From positions 1-64,000 of the forward strand of contig CACJQX010000001.1 in the NCBI GenBank assembly GCA_902595595.1: a stretch of 64,000 bases of DNA. Direction: 5' to 3'. Made by a program: the position numbers and the translations under genes. The notes beneath the pieces were generated by a model, which was not told the origin of the DNA, did no database searches, and worked only from the letters and a program-made list of their open reading frames with translations. This DNA is from an uncultured Pelagibacteraceae bacterium. GTDB lineage: Bacteria > Pseudomonadota > Alphaproteobacteria > Pelagibacterales > Pelagibacteraceae. How positions within the stretch are numbered: the first letter of the stretch is position 1; each line of letters opens with the position of its first letter. Shown here piece by piece: positions 12,380 through 24,558 of the stretch.

Positions 12380-13290
12380 ATTATATATTTAAGCTTATTT
12401 GCTTCGCTTATTCTCTGAGATAAAGAATTTTCCCATATTTCTATATCTTTTTCCATTTTATTATCTGCAATATTTCTCAAATAAGTATTATCAAACTCGT
12501 CGGTATTAGCTTGAGCATTAAATTCTTTAAACTTAATTTTTTGTGAATATATAACTTTATTAGATCTTTTTGCCAAATCACATATCCATGTGTCTAAATA
12601 CCAAAAATTAAATAATTCACAACCGACATATCCTAATCTTCTATACCATTCTCTATTAATTATTGGAAAATGACAAAATAAATATGGATATTTGTTACCT
12701 GAGTTTACCCATACACACAGCGGTTCTTTTTTTAAGTTTTTTGAAAATTCAATATCTAATAAATGATCCCAATCTTTTGTAACAAAAATCATATCATCAT
12801 TAGCTGGAAATAAAATTTCTCCTGAACATTTAGTTGCTAGAAAATTATTTCTTTTTGCATGTGTTTGAATATTTACATGAAAAACTTTAATATCTAATTT
12901 TTGATATTTTAGACTAGTTATAAATTTAATATATGCATCCTTCTCAGGATCATCGGAGTCTACCAAAACTAAAAATTCGCATCTATCAATCAAATAGGTA
13001 TTTTTAATTATACTATTTATAAATCTTTCAAACTTTAACACTCTCTCTCTAGTTGGAATCAAAATCGAAATTTTGCTTTTTGTAATTTTATTTTTTGATA
13101 TAAAAAAAACCAAAGATTTATAATAATATGAAATTAAAAATTTATTTTTCCAATATAATTTTTTGCTAGTAATTTTTATTTCTTTAAAAACGCTTTTAAA
13201 AATATTTTTTTTATTTTTATTTACTTTAGATCTATAAGATAAATTTTGTTTCTCAATAATATCTTTTCTTTCTTGATTATCTGTTTTCAT
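12376..13290 (-). CDS. Glycosyltransferase-like protein (GT2-like fold)
   Basis: KISILIPTRERVLKFERFINSI...FLVLVDSDDPEKD...LFPANDDMIFVTKDWD; 4-nt overlap with downstream gene. Confidence 0.7.
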   Translation of the reverse strand: MKTDNQERKDIIEKQNLSYRSKVNKNKKNIFKSVFKEIKITSKKLYWKNKFLISYYYKSLVFFISKNKITKSKISILIPTRERVLKFERFINSIIKNTYLIDRCEFLVLVDSDDPEKDAYIKFITSLKYQKLDIKVFHVNIQTHAKRNNFLATKCSGEILFPANDDMIFVTKDWDHLLDIEFSKNLKKEPLCVWVNSGNKYPYLFCHFPIINREWYRRLGYVGCELFNFWYLDTWICDLAKRSNKVIYSQKIKFKEFNAQANTDEFDNTYLRNIADNKMEKDIEIWENSLSQRISEANKLKYII

Positions 13291-14176
13291 CTTTATTACT
13301 TAATATTGGCATGCTAGTTTCTTCGTTATTTAAATTATAACTAAAACTATCCTTAAATGAAAAATTTGTATAATGGAGTATATTAATTTTTCTTCTTGGA
13401 AAAGAAGGCGTTAAAAATAAATTATCCTTTTTTATTATAGGTTCTGATTTTGAAATAATCCAATTATTAGTTGTATCTAAAATAGAAACAGATTTAAATT
13501 TTTCGTAAATAATTTTGTTTAAAGATAATTGGTCTGTCTTTACTCCATAGCTAGTTTTAGCTTTACTTAAAGCATTTTGATATTCATTTTTCCATTTCTC
13601 CCAAATTGTTGAATCATCTCTCATGCAAAAAACTCCATTATTAAACAATGGATTAAAAAATAATTTTTCTCCTAAATTTTTTCCGAAGTATCTATTGTAA
13701 TTTTTAAATGACCATCCAGAAATTTTATAAATTGATAAAAAAATTTTCTTTATTCCAAAGTTTGAATTTTTAAAAACATATGACTCACAACTTTCTGGTG
13801 TAATTGCTAAATCTTTTTCTTCTGTAGCTTCGTCTAAATTTTTTATTGCATCGACATCTAGTACTTCTGTATCTGCATCTAACCATATATATTTTTTATA
13901 ACCTGGAAAATATTCTCTAATATATGGTCTCTCGGTGAGTAGTTTGTGCCAATTTTGTTTATCTTTATATTTTATGTTAACACTGAAGTTGGCTGGTTTA
14001 CTTTTATTTATTAAGTCGTTTATTTCAGTTATATAGTTATTATCTTCATCAACAGTCAAAATACATAAGTCACAAATATCTAAAGACTGTGATTTTTTTA
14101 AGGAAAAAACTAAATTTTTAAGAAAAGGAAAATATTTCTTATCAGCACCTGTAACAATTGCAATTTTCTTAGTCAT
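13277..14176 (-). CDS. Glycosyltransferase-like protein (GT8-like)
   Basis: KIAIVTGADKKYFPFLKNLVFSL...YKKYIWLDADTEVLDVDAIKNL (DxD) ...FNPLFNNGVFCMRDD. Confidence 0.65.
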   Translation of the reverse strand: MTKKIAIVTGADKKYFPFLKNLVFSLKKSQSLDICDLCILTVDEDNNYITEINDLINKSKPANFSVNIKYKDKQNWHKLLTERPYIREYFPGYKKYIWLDADTEVLDVDAIKNLDEATEEKDLAITPESCESYVFKNSNFGIKKIFLSIYKISGWSFKNYNRYFGKNLGEKLFFNPLFNNGVFCMRDDSTIWEKWKNEYQNALSKAKTSYGVKTDQLSLNKIIYEKFKSVSILDTTNNWIISKSEPIIKKDNLFLTPSFPRRKINILHYTNFSFKDSFSYNLNNEETSMPILSNKDENR

Positions 14177-16139
14177 TATTTTTTAACTTAAAAGATATAT
14201 ATGTATCGCCTGAAGAAACTAATTTTGGATATTTTTTTTTCAAAACGCCACCTCCCGTAGCAATAACTATTAAATATTGCTCATTATCTCTAACATATGT
14301 AGTAGGTGCAACAAATGATTGATGTGGTAGTGTAAATTCCCATAATACTTCACCATTAATACTTGAGTAAGCTCTTAATTTTTTATCTAAACTGCCGCTT
14401 GCAAATACTAAATTACCTCTTGTACCCAGTGCACCTGCATAGTTTTCTGTTCCTGTAATAGGATAATCTTTTTCTGAAAGTTCTTTAAATTCTCCTAATG
14501 GTACTTTCCAAATTAACTTGCCATTTTTTAAATTAATTGCATTTAAACTCCCCCATGGAGGTTTTGTTCCTGGAAATCCATTAATTAAATTAAAATTTTT
14601 AACTTCAAATTTTTTATTTTTTTTATTGAATTTTATTATTCCAGGGATTTTATTTGAATTTACATAAAGAATATCATTTTTGTCGTCAAATGAACCTCCT
14701 GTCCATGGTATACCCCCGTATCCAGTCCAAGTTAGCAAATCATAGTTTTCATCTGGTTTAATATAAAATCCAAATTTTTTTTCTTTTATTTTTTTAAGGG
14801 CTTCGACTTCTAAATTTTTTTTAAAATTTATTAAATCAGATTTCAAAAATTCAAAATTTTCAACTGGTTCAGGTTTTTCAAGATCTAAATAATATTTATT
14901 TTTATCATTTTTATCTTCTCCAAGTCTATATCGCATATCAAATACTGGGGCTCCAGTATATCTGTCTAAAACAATAATATTACCTGTTTTACTTAATCCA
15001 ATTACTATATTTATATTTTTATTTTTAATTTTTAAACTTCCTAATATTGGCGGAGAGGCCATATCTCTATTCCATACATCATGGGGTATTTCTTGAAAGT
15101 CAAAAATTTTTTTTTTATTTAAAATATCTAGAGCGATGATTGAATTACAAAATTTATTAGATCCAAGTCTATTATTTCCATAATAATCTGGTTGGGCATT
15201 TCCTGTAGTTACATAAACAATTTTTTTATTTGTATCAGCCGAAATACCTCCCCATGGATTACAACCACCCAATCTTTTATAACTATTTACATATAATCCT
15301 TGATGTTTTTTTTTAAGAAAAAACTTCCATAAAGTTTTACCTGAATTTATATCAATAATATCTATAGATGGTGCAAAAGTTGAAATTATTAATTTATTAT
15401 CAATTATTAACGGAGCCGTTTTTGATAAATTAGTTTTTATAAAACCCTTATCTCCAAAACTATAATCCAATTTACCGTTAATACTTAATTTATAAAGTCC
15501 TGAATGATCAGAAAAAAAAATTCCTGGTTTGGATATTTTGTTTCCCTCCCAATATACAAGACCTCTTTGCGCTGGGAAACTTGATTTTGACTTAAACCTC
15601 CACAATTCTTTTCCAGATTTGCTATCAATTGCAACAATGTTATGACCTGGAGTAGGTGTAATTATCTTATCATCTACAATAATAGGATTGGATTGTATCT
15701 GTCCTTCGCCATCACCTGACTTATAAATCCATGCTACTTCTAAATCTCTAACATTTGTGGAATTAATAATATCTAGCTCAGAAAATCTTTGAGAAGAATT
15801 ACTTTGATTGGACCTATGCCATTCTTCAACATACATATCTTCTTCTATTTCACTTAATTTATTTTCTAAGTCAGAATAAATATATTTATATTTTGGATAT
15901 ATTTCATTTTTGATTTCGTTGTTATTTTTTTGGTTTATTTGAAAAAATATTTTGTTTATTAGTTTTTCACCTTTTAGAAATGTTTTTTTTATAAATGGAG
16001 TTCTTATATTATTAAAATCAATCTGAATTGGAGATCTATTTATATATTTAGAATCATAATCAAATGATTGATATAAACCTAAAAAAGAGAATAAGAATAT
16101 GATGCCAACTAAAAACTTTAAAAAATATTTAATAAACAC
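14169..16139 (-). CDS. PQQ-dependent (quinoprotein) dehydrogenase, N-terminal TM anchor
   Basis: WHRSNQSNSSQRFSELDIINSTNVRDLEVAWIYKSGDGEGQIQSNPIIVDDKIITPTPGHNIVAIDSKSGKELWRF; HDVWNRDMASPPIL; IVLDRYTGAPVFD. Confidence 0.85.
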   Translation of the reverse strand: MFIKYFLKFLVGIIFLFSFLGLYQSFDYDSKYINRSPIQIDFNNIRTPFIKKTFLKGEKLINKIFFQINQKNNNEIKNEIYPKYKYIYSDLENKLSEIEEDMYVEEWHRSNQSNSSQRFSELDIINSTNVRDLEVAWIYKSGDGEGQIQSNPIIVDDKIITPTPGHNIVAIDSKSGKELWRFKSKSSFPAQRGLVYWEGNKISKPGIFFSDHSGLYKLSINGKLDYSFGDKGFIKTNLSKTAPLIIDNKLIISTFAPSIDIIDINSGKTLWKFFLKKKHQGLYVNSYKRLGGCNPWGGISADTNKKIVYVTTGNAQPDYYGNNRLGSNKFCNSIIALDILNKKKIFDFQEIPHDVWNRDMASPPILGSLKIKNKNINIVIGLSKTGNIIVLDRYTGAPVFDMRYRLGEDKNDKNKYYLDLEKPEPVENFEFLKSDLINFKKNLEVEALKKIKEKKFGFYIKPDENYDLLTWTGYGGIPWTGGSFDDKNDILYVNSNKIPGIIKFNKKNKKFEVKNFNLINGFPGTKPPWGSLNAINLKNGKLIWKVPLGEFKELSEKDYPITGTENYAGALGTRGNLVFASGSLDKKLRAYSSINGEVLWEFTLPHQSFVAPTTYVRDNEQYLIVIATGGGVLKKKYPKLVSSGDTYISFKLKNND

Positions 16140-16143
16140 TTTA

Positions 16144-17952
16144 TTATTTTTCTTTACTAATTTTTAATACTCCAATAAATGCTTCTTGTGGAATTTCAAC
16201 TCTTCCAAATTGTTTTGATCTAGCTTTTCCTTTTTTCTGTTTTTCTAAAAGTTTTCTTTTTCTATCGGTTGCTCCACCGCCATGAATTTTAGTTAAAACA
16301 TCTTTTTTAAATCCTTTAATTGTTTCTCTAGCAATAATTTTTCCTCCTATAGCAGCTTGAACTGGGATCATGAAGTTATGTCGAGGTATTAAATCTTTTA
16401 ATTTTTCACAAACTTCTCTACCTGTTTTTTGTGCAAAATCCTTATGTATCATCATCGCTAAAGCATCAACAGGTTCTCCATTTACTAGAATACCAAGTTT
16501 TACTAAATCTCCCTCTCTGTGCTCGATGATTTCATAATCAAAACTAGCGTATCCACTAGTCATAGATTTTAACCTATCATTAAAATCAAAAACAACTTCG
16601 TTCAATGGTAACTCATAATTTACAACAGCTCTATTTCCTGAATAACTTAAATTAGTTTGAATTCCTCTTTTATCCTGACACATTTTCATAATTGAACCTA
16701 AATACTGATCAGGTGTAATAATCGTTGCTTTTATCCATGGTTCCTCAATAAATTTTATTAAAGTTGGATCTGGTAAACTCGATGGATTTTGAAGATCAAT
16801 TACATTTTCATTATTTAGATGAACTTTATAAACAACACCAGGTGTTGTTGTTAATAGATTAACATCAAATTCTCTCTCCAATCTTTCTGTTACAATTTCG
16901 AGATGAAGCAAGCCTAAAAATCCACATCTAAAACCCAATCCTAAAGCTGAAGATGACTCTGGTTCAAATGAAAAACTTGCATCATTTAATTGTAATTTAG
17001 CTAAACCATCTTTAAGTTTTTGAAACTCAGAACTATCTACTGGAAATAAACCGCAGAAGACTACTGGTTTACTTGGTTTAAATCCTGGCAGAGCTTCTTT
17101 TAATGGTTTAGAGGCATCACAAATTGTATCTCCAACTTTTGTTTCAGATAAAACTTTTATTCCTGTTGTAATAAATCCTATTTCACCTGTTTTTAATTCA
17201 TTTATGTCTACTGCTTTTGGGGTAAAAACCCCAACTTTTTCAACAATATATTCTTGATTGGTAGACATCATTTTTATTTTCATATGTTTCGAGAGTTTAC
17301 CATCAATTACTCTTACTAAGATAACTACACCTAAATAAGTGTCATACCAACTATCAACCAATAAACATTTTAAATCTGCTGAATTTTCTCCTTTAGGAGC
17401 GGGTAATGTTGTGATTATTTGTTCCAGAATATCTTCTATTCCTTCTCCAGTTTTACCAGAACATGGAATTGCATTTTCAGTATCAATTCCTATTACTTCC
17501 TCTATTTGTTTTTTTGTTCTATCTAAATCTGATGCTGGTAAGTCAACCTTGTTTAAAACTGGTACTATCTCATGATTAGTATCTAAAGCTTGGTAAACAT
17601 TTGCTAAAGTTTGAGCTTCTACCCCTTGTGTACTATCTACGATCAAAATTGAACCTTCGCATGCATATAAGGATCTGCTTACTTCATAACTGAAATCTAC
17701 ATGACCTGGAGTATCAATGATATTTAAAATATAATTTTTTCCATTTTTAGCTTTATAATTTAATTTTACAGTTTGAGCTTTAATTGTGATTCCTCTTTCA
17801 CGCTCAATATCCATAGAATCTAAAACTTGAGCTTTCATTTCTCTTTCGGTTAATCCACCACAACTATGAATAATTCTATCAGCTATAGTAGATTTTCCAT
17901 GATCAATATGTGCAATAATTGCAAAATTTCTAATATTATCAATTGAACTCAT
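16144..17952 (-). CDS. lepA: Elongation factor 4
   Basis: [84 protein letters not shown]. Confidence 0.98.
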   Translation of the reverse strand: MSSIDNIRNFAIIAHIDHGKSTIADRIIHSCGGLTEREMKAQVLDSMDIERERGITIKAQTVKLNYKAKNGKNYILNIIDTPGHVDFSYEVSRSLYACEGSILIVDSTQGVEAQTLANVYQALDTNHEIVPVLNKVDLPASDLDRTKKQIEEVIGIDTENAIPCSGKTGEGIEDILEQIITTLPAPKGENSADLKCLLVDSWYDTYLGVVILVRVIDGKLSKHMKIKMMSTNQEYIVEKVGVFTPKAVDINELKTGEIGFITTGIKVLSETKVGDTICDASKPLKEALPGFKPSKPVVFCGLFPVDSSEFQKLKDGLAKLQLNDASFSFEPESSSALGLGFRCGFLGLLHLEIVTERLEREFDVNLLTTTPGVVYKVHLNNENVIDLQNPSSLPDPTLIKFIEEPWIKATIITPDQYLGSIMKMCQDKRGIQTNLSYSGNRAVVNYELPLNEVVFDFNDRLKSMTSGYASFDYEIIEHREGDLVKLGILVNGEPVDALAMMIHKDFAQKTGREVCEKLKDLIPRHNFMIPVQAAIGGKIIARETIKGFKKDVLTKIHGGGATDRKRKLLEKQKKGKARSKQFGRVEIPQEAFIGVLKISKEK

Positions 17953-17960
17953 TAATTATT

Positions 17961-20369
17961 TTAAGAACGAATTTTAGCACCAGTTTTTTTTTCAACTGTT
18001 TCTATTATTAAATTATTGATTTTTTCTAAATCATTATCAGTTAATGTTTTTTCTAATGATTGAATAGTAACACTTATAGCAATTGATTTTTGATTTTCAG
18101 GAATATTTTCTCCCTCATAAACATCAAATACTTTAATGTTTGAGATTAAATTTTTTTCAATACTAGATATTACACTTATTAAATCTTGTACTTTTATTTT
18201 TTTATCAATAATAAATGCAAAATCTCTTTCAGATTTTTGAAAGTCTGATACTGAATATTTTGTTTTTTGATCTTTTAAAGGTTTTTTAGGTAATTTTAAA
18301 TTATCTAAAAATATCTCAAAACCTACTAAAGACTCTGTTTTAACATCTAGCGTTTTAATAATATTTGGGTGAATTTCGCCAAAATAAGCAGCTACCTTAT
18401 CTTTTCCCTTATTTAGAAATATTCTTCCTGATTTTCCTGGATGATAATAATTTGGGCTTTCATCATCGATATAAAATTTTTCTGAATCATAACCGGCTTC
18501 TACTAAAGTTTGTGTCACATCTCTTTTGATATCAAAAACATCAACATTTCTCTCTTTTTCAATCCATGAAAGTCTAGATTTTTTTCCAGCCGACAAACCA
18601 CAAACAACTGTTTTTTGAGCCCCAGGTTGTGAACCATAAAATATTGGCCCTATTTCAAATATTGATAAATCTTTAATTCCTCTATCTAAGTTTTTGCTCA
18701 TGTACATCACTAAATTTGAAAAAATAGAATTTCTTAATACTCCCAATTCAGAGCTAATTGGATTTACAATTTTTATTTCTTTATTGGCTTCTTTAAAGTG
18801 ATCGTTATATTTTGAGTCTGAAAAAGACCAGGTAATTGCTTCCAAATACCCTTTAGATGCTACTGCTCTTTGAAGAAAATGAAATAACTTTTGAGTTGGA
18901 TTTAAAGTGTTTTTTGATCTTTCTTTAATAGGGTTTTCAATTTTTATTTTTTCATAGCCACTAATTCTTACAAGTTCCTCAACTATATCAATTTCTTGAA
19001 CAATATCTGGTCTCCAAGATGGAACTGATAATTTAAAGAATTTTTTTTCTTTTTTTAATTTAAAACCAAGTTTTTCTAAAATATTTATCATTTCTTTGGT
19101 TGAAATTTTTAAACCAGTTATTTTTTCAAATGTTTTTGGTTCAAATTTTATTACTTTTTTTTTGTAGGATTCTATTTTTTGAATATCTATTTTACTAATT
19201 TCGCCACCACAAATTTCCTTAATTAAAATAGCTGCTTTATTTAATCCATTTTCAATTGATAACTGATCAATACCTCTTTCAAATCTAAATTTCGCATCTG
19301 TATCAATATTCAGTTTTTTAGCAGTTTTTCTGATTGATCTTGGCTCAAAATAAGCCGACTCTAATAAAACATTTTTTGTATCTATCTCTGTACCAGATCT
19401 TACTCCTCCAATAATTCCACCTAAACCTAAGACACCTTTGTTGTCGCTTATTATACACATTCCATCATCTAGTTTATAATTTTTATTATCTAGAGCAGTA
19501 AATTCTTCTCCTGATTTTGAATTTCTAACGATTATTCCCTTATCAATTTTATCAGCATCGTATGCGTGCAAAGGACGATTAATATCAATCATGACATAGT
19601 TAGTTATATCTACAATTGCAGATATTGGTTTTTGACCTATAGAGATTAATTTATCTTTCAACCATTTAGGACTTTCTGTATTTTTGACGTTAGTTATTAA
19701 GCAGCTACCAAAAGATAAACAGCCTTGATTTTTTTCTTTTATTATTTTTACTTTTAAAGTCTGTTTTTTATTAGATTTAATTTTTTTATCTTTTTCTGGT
19801 TTTAAGTTTCCAAAACCTGCCGCTGATAAATCTCTCGCTATCCCCCGAACACCAAGACAGTCTGGTCTATTTGGTGTAATTGATAAATCGATAAGATTAG
19901 AACTTGGTTTAGAAAAATAACTTTTTCCAATATTTTTAGCATATTTGGATGACAACAGCTCAGTAATCCCATCACTTTCATCTGATAAATTCAATTCAGA
20001 TTCAGAACAGAGCATTCCATAAGATGTAATATCTCTAATTTTAGCAACAACAAGTTTGGTTTTGTTTTTTGGGATTATAGCACCTGGTGGGGCATATACA
20101 GTAAGAAGGCCCTCTCTTGCATTTGCAGCTCCACAAACAACCTTTTTGATTTCTTTATCACCAACATCAACATCGCAAACTTTAAGTCTATCTGCGTTAG
20201 GATGTTTTTCTGTTTTTAAGATTTTTGCTACCTTAAATAAATCTAACCCTTCAGATAAGTTTTCTATACTCTCAACCTCAAGACCTATGTCTGTTAGTTT
20301 CTCGAGAAGTTTATCTTCTTTAGCGCTTATTTTTAAATGATCTTTTAGCCAATCATATGTAATCTTCAT
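17961..20369 (-). CDS. pheT: Phenylalanyl-tRNA synthetase beta subunit
   Basis: [12 protein letters not shown]...[54 protein letters not shown]; adjacent pheS. Confidence 0.97.
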   Translation of the reverse strand: MKITYDWLKDHLKISAKEDKLLEKLTDIGLEVESIENLSEGLDLFKVAKILKTEKHPNADRLKVCDVDVGDKEIKKVVCGAANAREGLLTVYAPPGAIIPKNKTKLVVAKIRDITSYGMLCSESELNLSDESDGITELLSSKYAKNIGKSYFSKPSSNLIDLSITPNRPDCLGVRGIARDLSAAGFGNLKPEKDKKIKSNKKQTLKVKIIKEKNQGCLSFGSCLITNVKNTESPKWLKDKLISIGQKPISAIVDITNYVMIDINRPLHAYDADKIDKGIIVRNSKSGEEFTALDNKNYKLDDGMCIISDNKGVLGLGGIIGGVRSGTEIDTKNVLLESAYFEPRSIRKTAKKLNIDTDAKFRFERGIDQLSIENGLNKAAILIKEICGGEISKIDIQKIESYKKKVIKFEPKTFEKITGLKISTKEMINILEKLGFKLKKEKKFFKLSVPSWRPDIVQEIDIVEELVRISGYEKIKIENPIKERSKNTLNPTQKLFHFLQRAVASKGYLEAITWSFSDSKYNDHFKEANKEIKIVNPISSELGVLRNSIFSNLVMYMSKNLDRGIKDLSIFEIGPIFYGSQPGAQKTVVCGLSAGKKSRLSWIEKERNVDVFDIKRDVTQTLVEAGYDSEKFYIDDESPNYYHPGKSGRIFLNKGKDKVAAYFGEIHPNIIKTLDVKTESLVGFEIFLDNLKLPKKPLKDQKTKYSVSDFQKSERDFAFIIDKKIKVQDLISVISSIEKNLISNIKVFDVYEGENIPENQKSIAISVTIQSLEKTLTDNDLEKINNLIIETVEKKTGAKIRS

Positions 20370-21433
20370 CTGCTTAAACCTCTGTAATTTGAAGGAACAT
20401 CAAGAGGATCAAAACCAAAATGATTTAGCCATCTGTAGTCACAATCAAAAAACGCTCTTAAATCATTAATGCCGTATTTAAGCATTGCTAATCGATCTAT
20501 CCCTATACCAAAGGCATATCCTTGATATTTTGAAGGATCTACTTTTACATTTTTTAAAACATTAGGATGCACCATACCACAACCTAAAATTTCAAGCCAC
20601 TTATCTCCTTCTCCAATAATAATTTTGCCATCTTTTATTTCATAACCAATATCAACTTCTGCAGATGGTTCTGTGAAAGGAAAATGACTAGGTCGAAATC
20701 TCATTTTAATTTTTTCAACTTCAAAAAATTCTTTAATGAAATAATTCAAGCATCCTTTCAAATGCCCCATATTAATGTTTGTATCAATATGTAAACCTTC
20801 TACTTGATGGAACATTGGTGCGTGTGTTTGATCACTATCAGATCTATAAGTTCTTCCTGGAGCAATGATCTTAAATGGGGGTTTGTCTTTTAGCATAGTT
20901 CTAATTTGAACTGGTGAAGTATGTGTTCGTAATAAAACCTCTTTTGTTTCATCTAAGTAAAACGTATCATGCATATCTCTTGCTGGATGATTGTCAGGTG
21001 TGTTTAAAGCAGTAAAATTATTATATTCATTTTCAACATCAGGGCCTTCCTCAACACTAAATCCTATTTCAGAAAAAATAGATGAAATTTCATCAATAGT
21101 TTGTGATACTGGATGAACTTTTCCTCTAACGAATGGTCTTTCAGGTAAAGTTATATCAACTTTTTCCTTTTCTAATTTTTCGTTTATTTTTTTTCTATCT
21201 ATCTCACTAATTTTAGAAGTTATCAGATTTTGAAGTTCGTCTTTAGCTTGATTTAAATCTGATGCAAATTTTTTTCTATCAGTCTCTGGAATTAATCCTA
21301 TTGTTTTAAATTTTGACGAAATTAAACCATTTTTACCGAAGAGCTCGGACTTGATTTCATTTATTTGATCAATGCTTAAATCATTTTCAAGCTTTGATAT
21401 AAACTGATCTCTAATATTTTTTATCTCTGACAT
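20366..21433 (-). CDS. pheS: Phenylalanyl-tRNA synthetase alpha subunit
   Basis: [60 protein letters not shown]. Confidence 0.98.
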   Translation of the reverse strand: MSEIKNIRDQFISKLENDLSIDQINEIKSELFGKNGLISSKFKTIGLIPETDRKKFASDLNQAKDELQNLITSKISEIDRKKINEKLEKEKVDITLPERPFVRGKVHPVSQTIDEISSIFSEIGFSVEEGPDVENEYNNFTALNTPDNHPARDMHDTFYLDETKEVLLRTHTSPVQIRTMLKDKPPFKIIAPGRTYRSDSDQTHAPMFHQVEGLHIDTNINMGHLKGCLNYFIKEFFEVEKIKMRFRPSHFPFTEPSAEVDIGYEIKDGKIIIGEGDKWLEILGCGMVHPNVLKNVKVDPSKYQGYAFGIGIDRLAMLKYGINDLRAFFDCDYRWLNHFGFDPLDVPSNYRGLSR

Positions 21434-21476
21434 ATTAGTAGATTATTTCCTTAAGAAATAAAAACAATAGCGAAGA

Positions 21477-21833
21477 TTAATTTAAAGCTGATTGAGCTTT
21501 TTGTACAATTGTTTTGAATGCTTCTGGGCTATCGTAGGCAATTTCAGCAAGAATTTTTCTATCTATTGCAATACCACATTTATTTAATCCATTAATAAAT
21601 TTTGAATAAGTTAAGCCCTCGGCTCTAACTCCAGCATTGATTCTCTGTATCCACAATGATTTAAAATCTCTTTTTTTATTTCTTCTGTCTCTGTAAGCAT
21701 ATTGCATGGATTTTTCCATAGCTTGCTTAGCAACTCTAATAGTATTTTTCCTTCTACCCCATTGACCTTTTACAGCTTTTAAAACTTTTTTATGTTTAGC
21801 TTTACTAGTTACACCTCTTTTAACTCTTGCCAT
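21477..21833 (-). CDS. rplT: 50S ribosomal protein L20
   Basis: [68 protein letters not shown]. Confidence 0.98.
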   Translation of the reverse strand: MARVKRGVTSKAKHKKVLKAVKGQWGRRKNTIRVAKQAMEKSMQYAYRDRRNKKRDFKSLWIQRINAGVRAEGLTYSKFINGLNKCGIAIDRKILAEIAYDSPEAFKTIVQKAQSALN

Positions 21834-21835
21834 TA

Positions 21836-22042
21836 TTAACCTCTTAAACTGTAGGGCATGTATGACTTAACAATTTTTCCATCTTGTTTAGACAATGTTG
21901 TAGTGCCTCTTAGTTTTCTTATTTGTGAATTCGTTCTTTTGATCATACCATGTCTTTTACCTGCTTGAGCAGAAATAACTTTACCCTTAGCTGATATTTT
22001 AAATCTTTTTTTTGCTGAGCTTTTTGTTTTTAGTTTTGGCAT
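21836..22042 (-). CDS. rpmI: 50S ribosomal protein L35
   Basis: [47 protein letters not shown]. Confidence 0.97.
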   Translation of the reverse strand: MPKLKTKSSAKKRFKISAKGKVISAQAGKRHGMIKRTNSQIRKLRGTTTLSKQDGKIVKSYMPYSLRG

Positions 22043-22095
22043 AATTCTGCGGACTTATACAAAGAAAGATATAATTTTACAACCTCTATTAAGGC

Positions 22096-22641
22096 TTATA
22101 AAGGCTGAATTACCATTATCATTTGCTTCCCATCAAACTTGGGATGTAATTCTACCTTACCGATATCCTTCATATCTTCTTTAATTTTGCCCATTAGTTC
22201 ATTTCCTAGATGGGAATGCTGAAGTTCTCTACCTTTAAATCTAATAGTGAATTTAACCTTATCTCCTTTAGCTATAAATTTTTTAGCATTTTTGACTTTA
22301 AACTCATAATCATGAGTTTCCGTAACAGGTCTCATTTTAATTTCTTTTAAAGAAACAATTTTTTGTTTTTTCTTTGCAAGATTTGCTTTTTTCTGAGCAT
22401 CATACTTATATTTACCCATATCCATTATTTTACATACAGGAGGATTTGCATTAGGTGCTATTTCAATTAAATCTAAACCTTGATTTTTTGCCATGGAAAT
22501 AGCTTCATTGGTGTTTATCACTCCAAGATTTTCTCCATCACTTGCTATAACTTGCACATCAGGAGAAGAAATTCTATTATTAGATCTTGGACCTCTGTCC
22601 TTAGTTCTTCTTTGAAAATAATTTTGTTTGAAGTCTGCCAC
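22096..22641 (-). CDS. infC: Translation initiation factor IF-3
   Basis: NNRISSPDVQVIASDGENLGVINTNEAISMAKNQGLDLIEIAPNANPPVCKIMDMGKYKY. Confidence 0.97.
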   Translation of the reverse strand: MADFKQNYFQRRTKDRGPRSNNRISSPDVQVIASDGENLGVINTNEAISMAKNQGLDLIEIAPNANPPVCKIMDMGKYKYDAQKKANLAKKKQKIVSLKEIKMRPVTETHDYEFKVKNAKKFIAKGDKVKFTIRFKGRELQHSHLGNELMGKIKEDMKDIGKVELHPKFDGKQMIMVIQPL

Positions 22642-24558
22642 TTAGTTTGATGATGCTTTGTTTAAAGCAGAGAATGTTTTTAAGAATTGATCTATACCCA
22701 TATTTTCTTGTTTATTAGAGTCTAATCTTCTAATCGTTACTGAATTGGAGTCAACTTCTTTTTTACCACAAATTAATAAAAGCGGTATTTTTGCCAAAGA
22801 ATGATCTCTAATTTTATAATTTAAATTATGATTTTTTAAATCTACTGCAGAACTTATACCTGAATTTTTAATTTTATCTGATACCTCAACTGCATAATCA
22901 TTAAATTCTTCTGAAATAGGTATTACCATAGTCTGTAAAGGAGATATCCAAAATGGAAACTTGCCTGCATAGTTTTCAATTAAAATTCCAATAAATCTCT
23001 CTAGAGAACCAAATAATGCTCTGTGCAGCATAACAGGAACTTTTTTGGTTCCATCTTTGTCAACATAAGAAGCATCTAATCTTCCAGGTAAATTTAAATC
23101 TACTTGTAATGTTCCACATTGCCAATCTCTGCCAATAGCATCTCGTAAAACAAACTCAATTTTAGGACCATAAAATGCTCCCTCACCTTTATTAATAGTG
23201 TATTCTAATTTAGAAGCTTTAACAGCTTCAAGCAAAGAAGCTTCTGCTTTATCCCATACTAAATCATCACCAACTCTTACTTCTGGCCTGTCTGCATATT
23301 TTAGAATTACATTTTCAAAACCAAGGTCCTTATAAATATCTAGTATTAGATTTGTTACAATTAAACATTCGCTAGTAATTTGATCCTCAGTGCAAAAAAT
23401 ATGGGCATCATCTTGAGTAAAGGCTCTTACTCTTAATAACCCATGTAAAGCGCCTGATGGCTCATAACGATGAACTTTACCAAATTCAGCAAAACGTAAC
23501 GGAAGATCTCTGTAACTTTTTAAGCCTTGATTAAATACCTGGATATGACCAGGGCAATTCATTGGTTTAATTGCAAAAACTTTCTCATCTGGTGTTTCAG
23601 AAGTATACATGTTTTCTCCATATTTTTCCCAATGCCCAGATTTTTCCCATAGTTGTCTATCTAGTACCTCTGGAGTATTGACCTCTTTATAACCAGCTTC
23701 ATCTTGTCTGCTTCTCATGTAGTTAATGAGCTTTTGAAATAAACTCCATCCTCTTTCATGCCAAAATACTGAGCCAGGGCTTTCTTCTCTAAAATGAAAT
23801 AAATCCATTTCTCTACCTAATTTTCTGTGATCTCTTTTTTCGGCTTCTTCTATTCTTTTTAAATATTCATCTAGGTCTTTTTGAGTTGCCCAACTCGTAC
23901 CATATATTCGTTGCAACATTTCATTATTAGAGTCTCCTCTCCAATATGCTCCTGATACTTTTGTAAGTTTAAAATATTTCCCTATTTTACCTGTAGAGGA
24001 TAAATGTGGGCCTCTACATAAATCATGCCATTCTCCGTGAAAATAAATTGATACATCTTCATTTTCAGGTATTGCTTCAATTAGCTCGGCTTTATAAATT
24101 TCTCCTTTTTTTTTAAAATGACTAATTGCTTTGTTTCTATCCCAAACTTCTCTTTTTGTTGTTTCATTCCTATCGACAATCTCTTTCATTTTATTTTCAA
24201 TTTTAACAAGATCATCCTCTGTAAATGGTTCTTTTCTAGCAAAGTCATAATAAAATCCATTTTCAATCACGGGTCCAATTGTAACTTGTGTACCAGGAAA
24301 TAATTCTTGAACAGCCATAGCTAAAATATGAGCTGTGTCATGCCTTATAGTTTCCAAGCCCTCAGGATTTTTTGAGGTAAAAATTTTTACAGAACAATCA
24401 TTTTCAATTAGAAAATCAAGATCTTTAAGTTCACCATCAACACTTATGACCATGGCTTGTTTAGCTAACGATTTGCTAATTTTTTCAGCTACTTCTAGTC
24501 CAGTAACTTTATTAGGAAAATCAATATTGTTTCCGTCGGGTAATGTTATTATCGGCAT
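22642..24558 (-). CDS. thrS: Threonyl-tRNA synthetase
   Basis: HDTAHILAMAVQELFPGTQVTIGPVIENGFYYDF; MNCPGHIQVFNQGLKSYRDLPLRFAEFG. Confidence 0.98.
   Translation of the reverse strand: MPIITLPDGNNIDFPNKVTGLEVAEKISKSLAKQAMVISVDGELKDLDFLIENDCSVKIFTSKNPEGLETIRHDTAHILAMAVQELFPGTQVTIGPVIENGFYYDFARKEPFTEDDLVKIENKMKEIVDRNETTKREVWDRNKAISHFKKKGEIYKAELIEAIPENEDVSIYFHGEWHDLCRGPHLSSTGKIGKYFKLTKVSGAYWRGDSNNEMLQRIYGTSWATQKDLDEYLKRIEEAEKRDHRKLGREMDLFHFREESPGSVFWHERGWSLFQKLINYMRSRQDEAGYKEVNTPEVLDRQLWEKSGHWEKYGENMYTSETPDEKVFAIKPMNCPGHIQVFNQGLKSYRDLPLRFAEFGKVHRYEPSGALHGLLRVRAFTQDDAHIFCTEDQITSECLIVTNLILDIYKDLGFENVILKYADRPEVRVGDDLVWDKAEASLLEAVKASKLEYTINKGEGAFYGPKIEFVLRDAIGRDWQCGTLQVDLNLPGRLDASYVDKDGTKKVPVMLHRALFGSLERFIGILIENYAGKFPFWISPLQTMVIPISEEFNDYAVEVSDKIKNSGISSAVDLKNHNLNYKIRDHSLAKIPLLLICGKKEVDSNSVTIRRLDSNKQENMGIDQFLKTFSALNKASSN

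Noticed and set aside
10982-16139. tRNA-Ser as an integration site for the glycan/PQQ block
   Set aside because: The block lies on the 5' side of the tRNA, not the 3' end normally used by integrases. No integrase and no duplicated tRNA end seen.
17339-17575. Plus-strand ORF, as well as 20056-20340, 24118-24303, 24335-24562 and 24629-24886
   Set aside because: All antisense to confident lepA, pheT, thrS and GT4 genes.
21444-21460. TATTTC-N5-GAAATA between rplT and pheS
   Set aside because: Very AT-rich short stem; likely chance in this composition.
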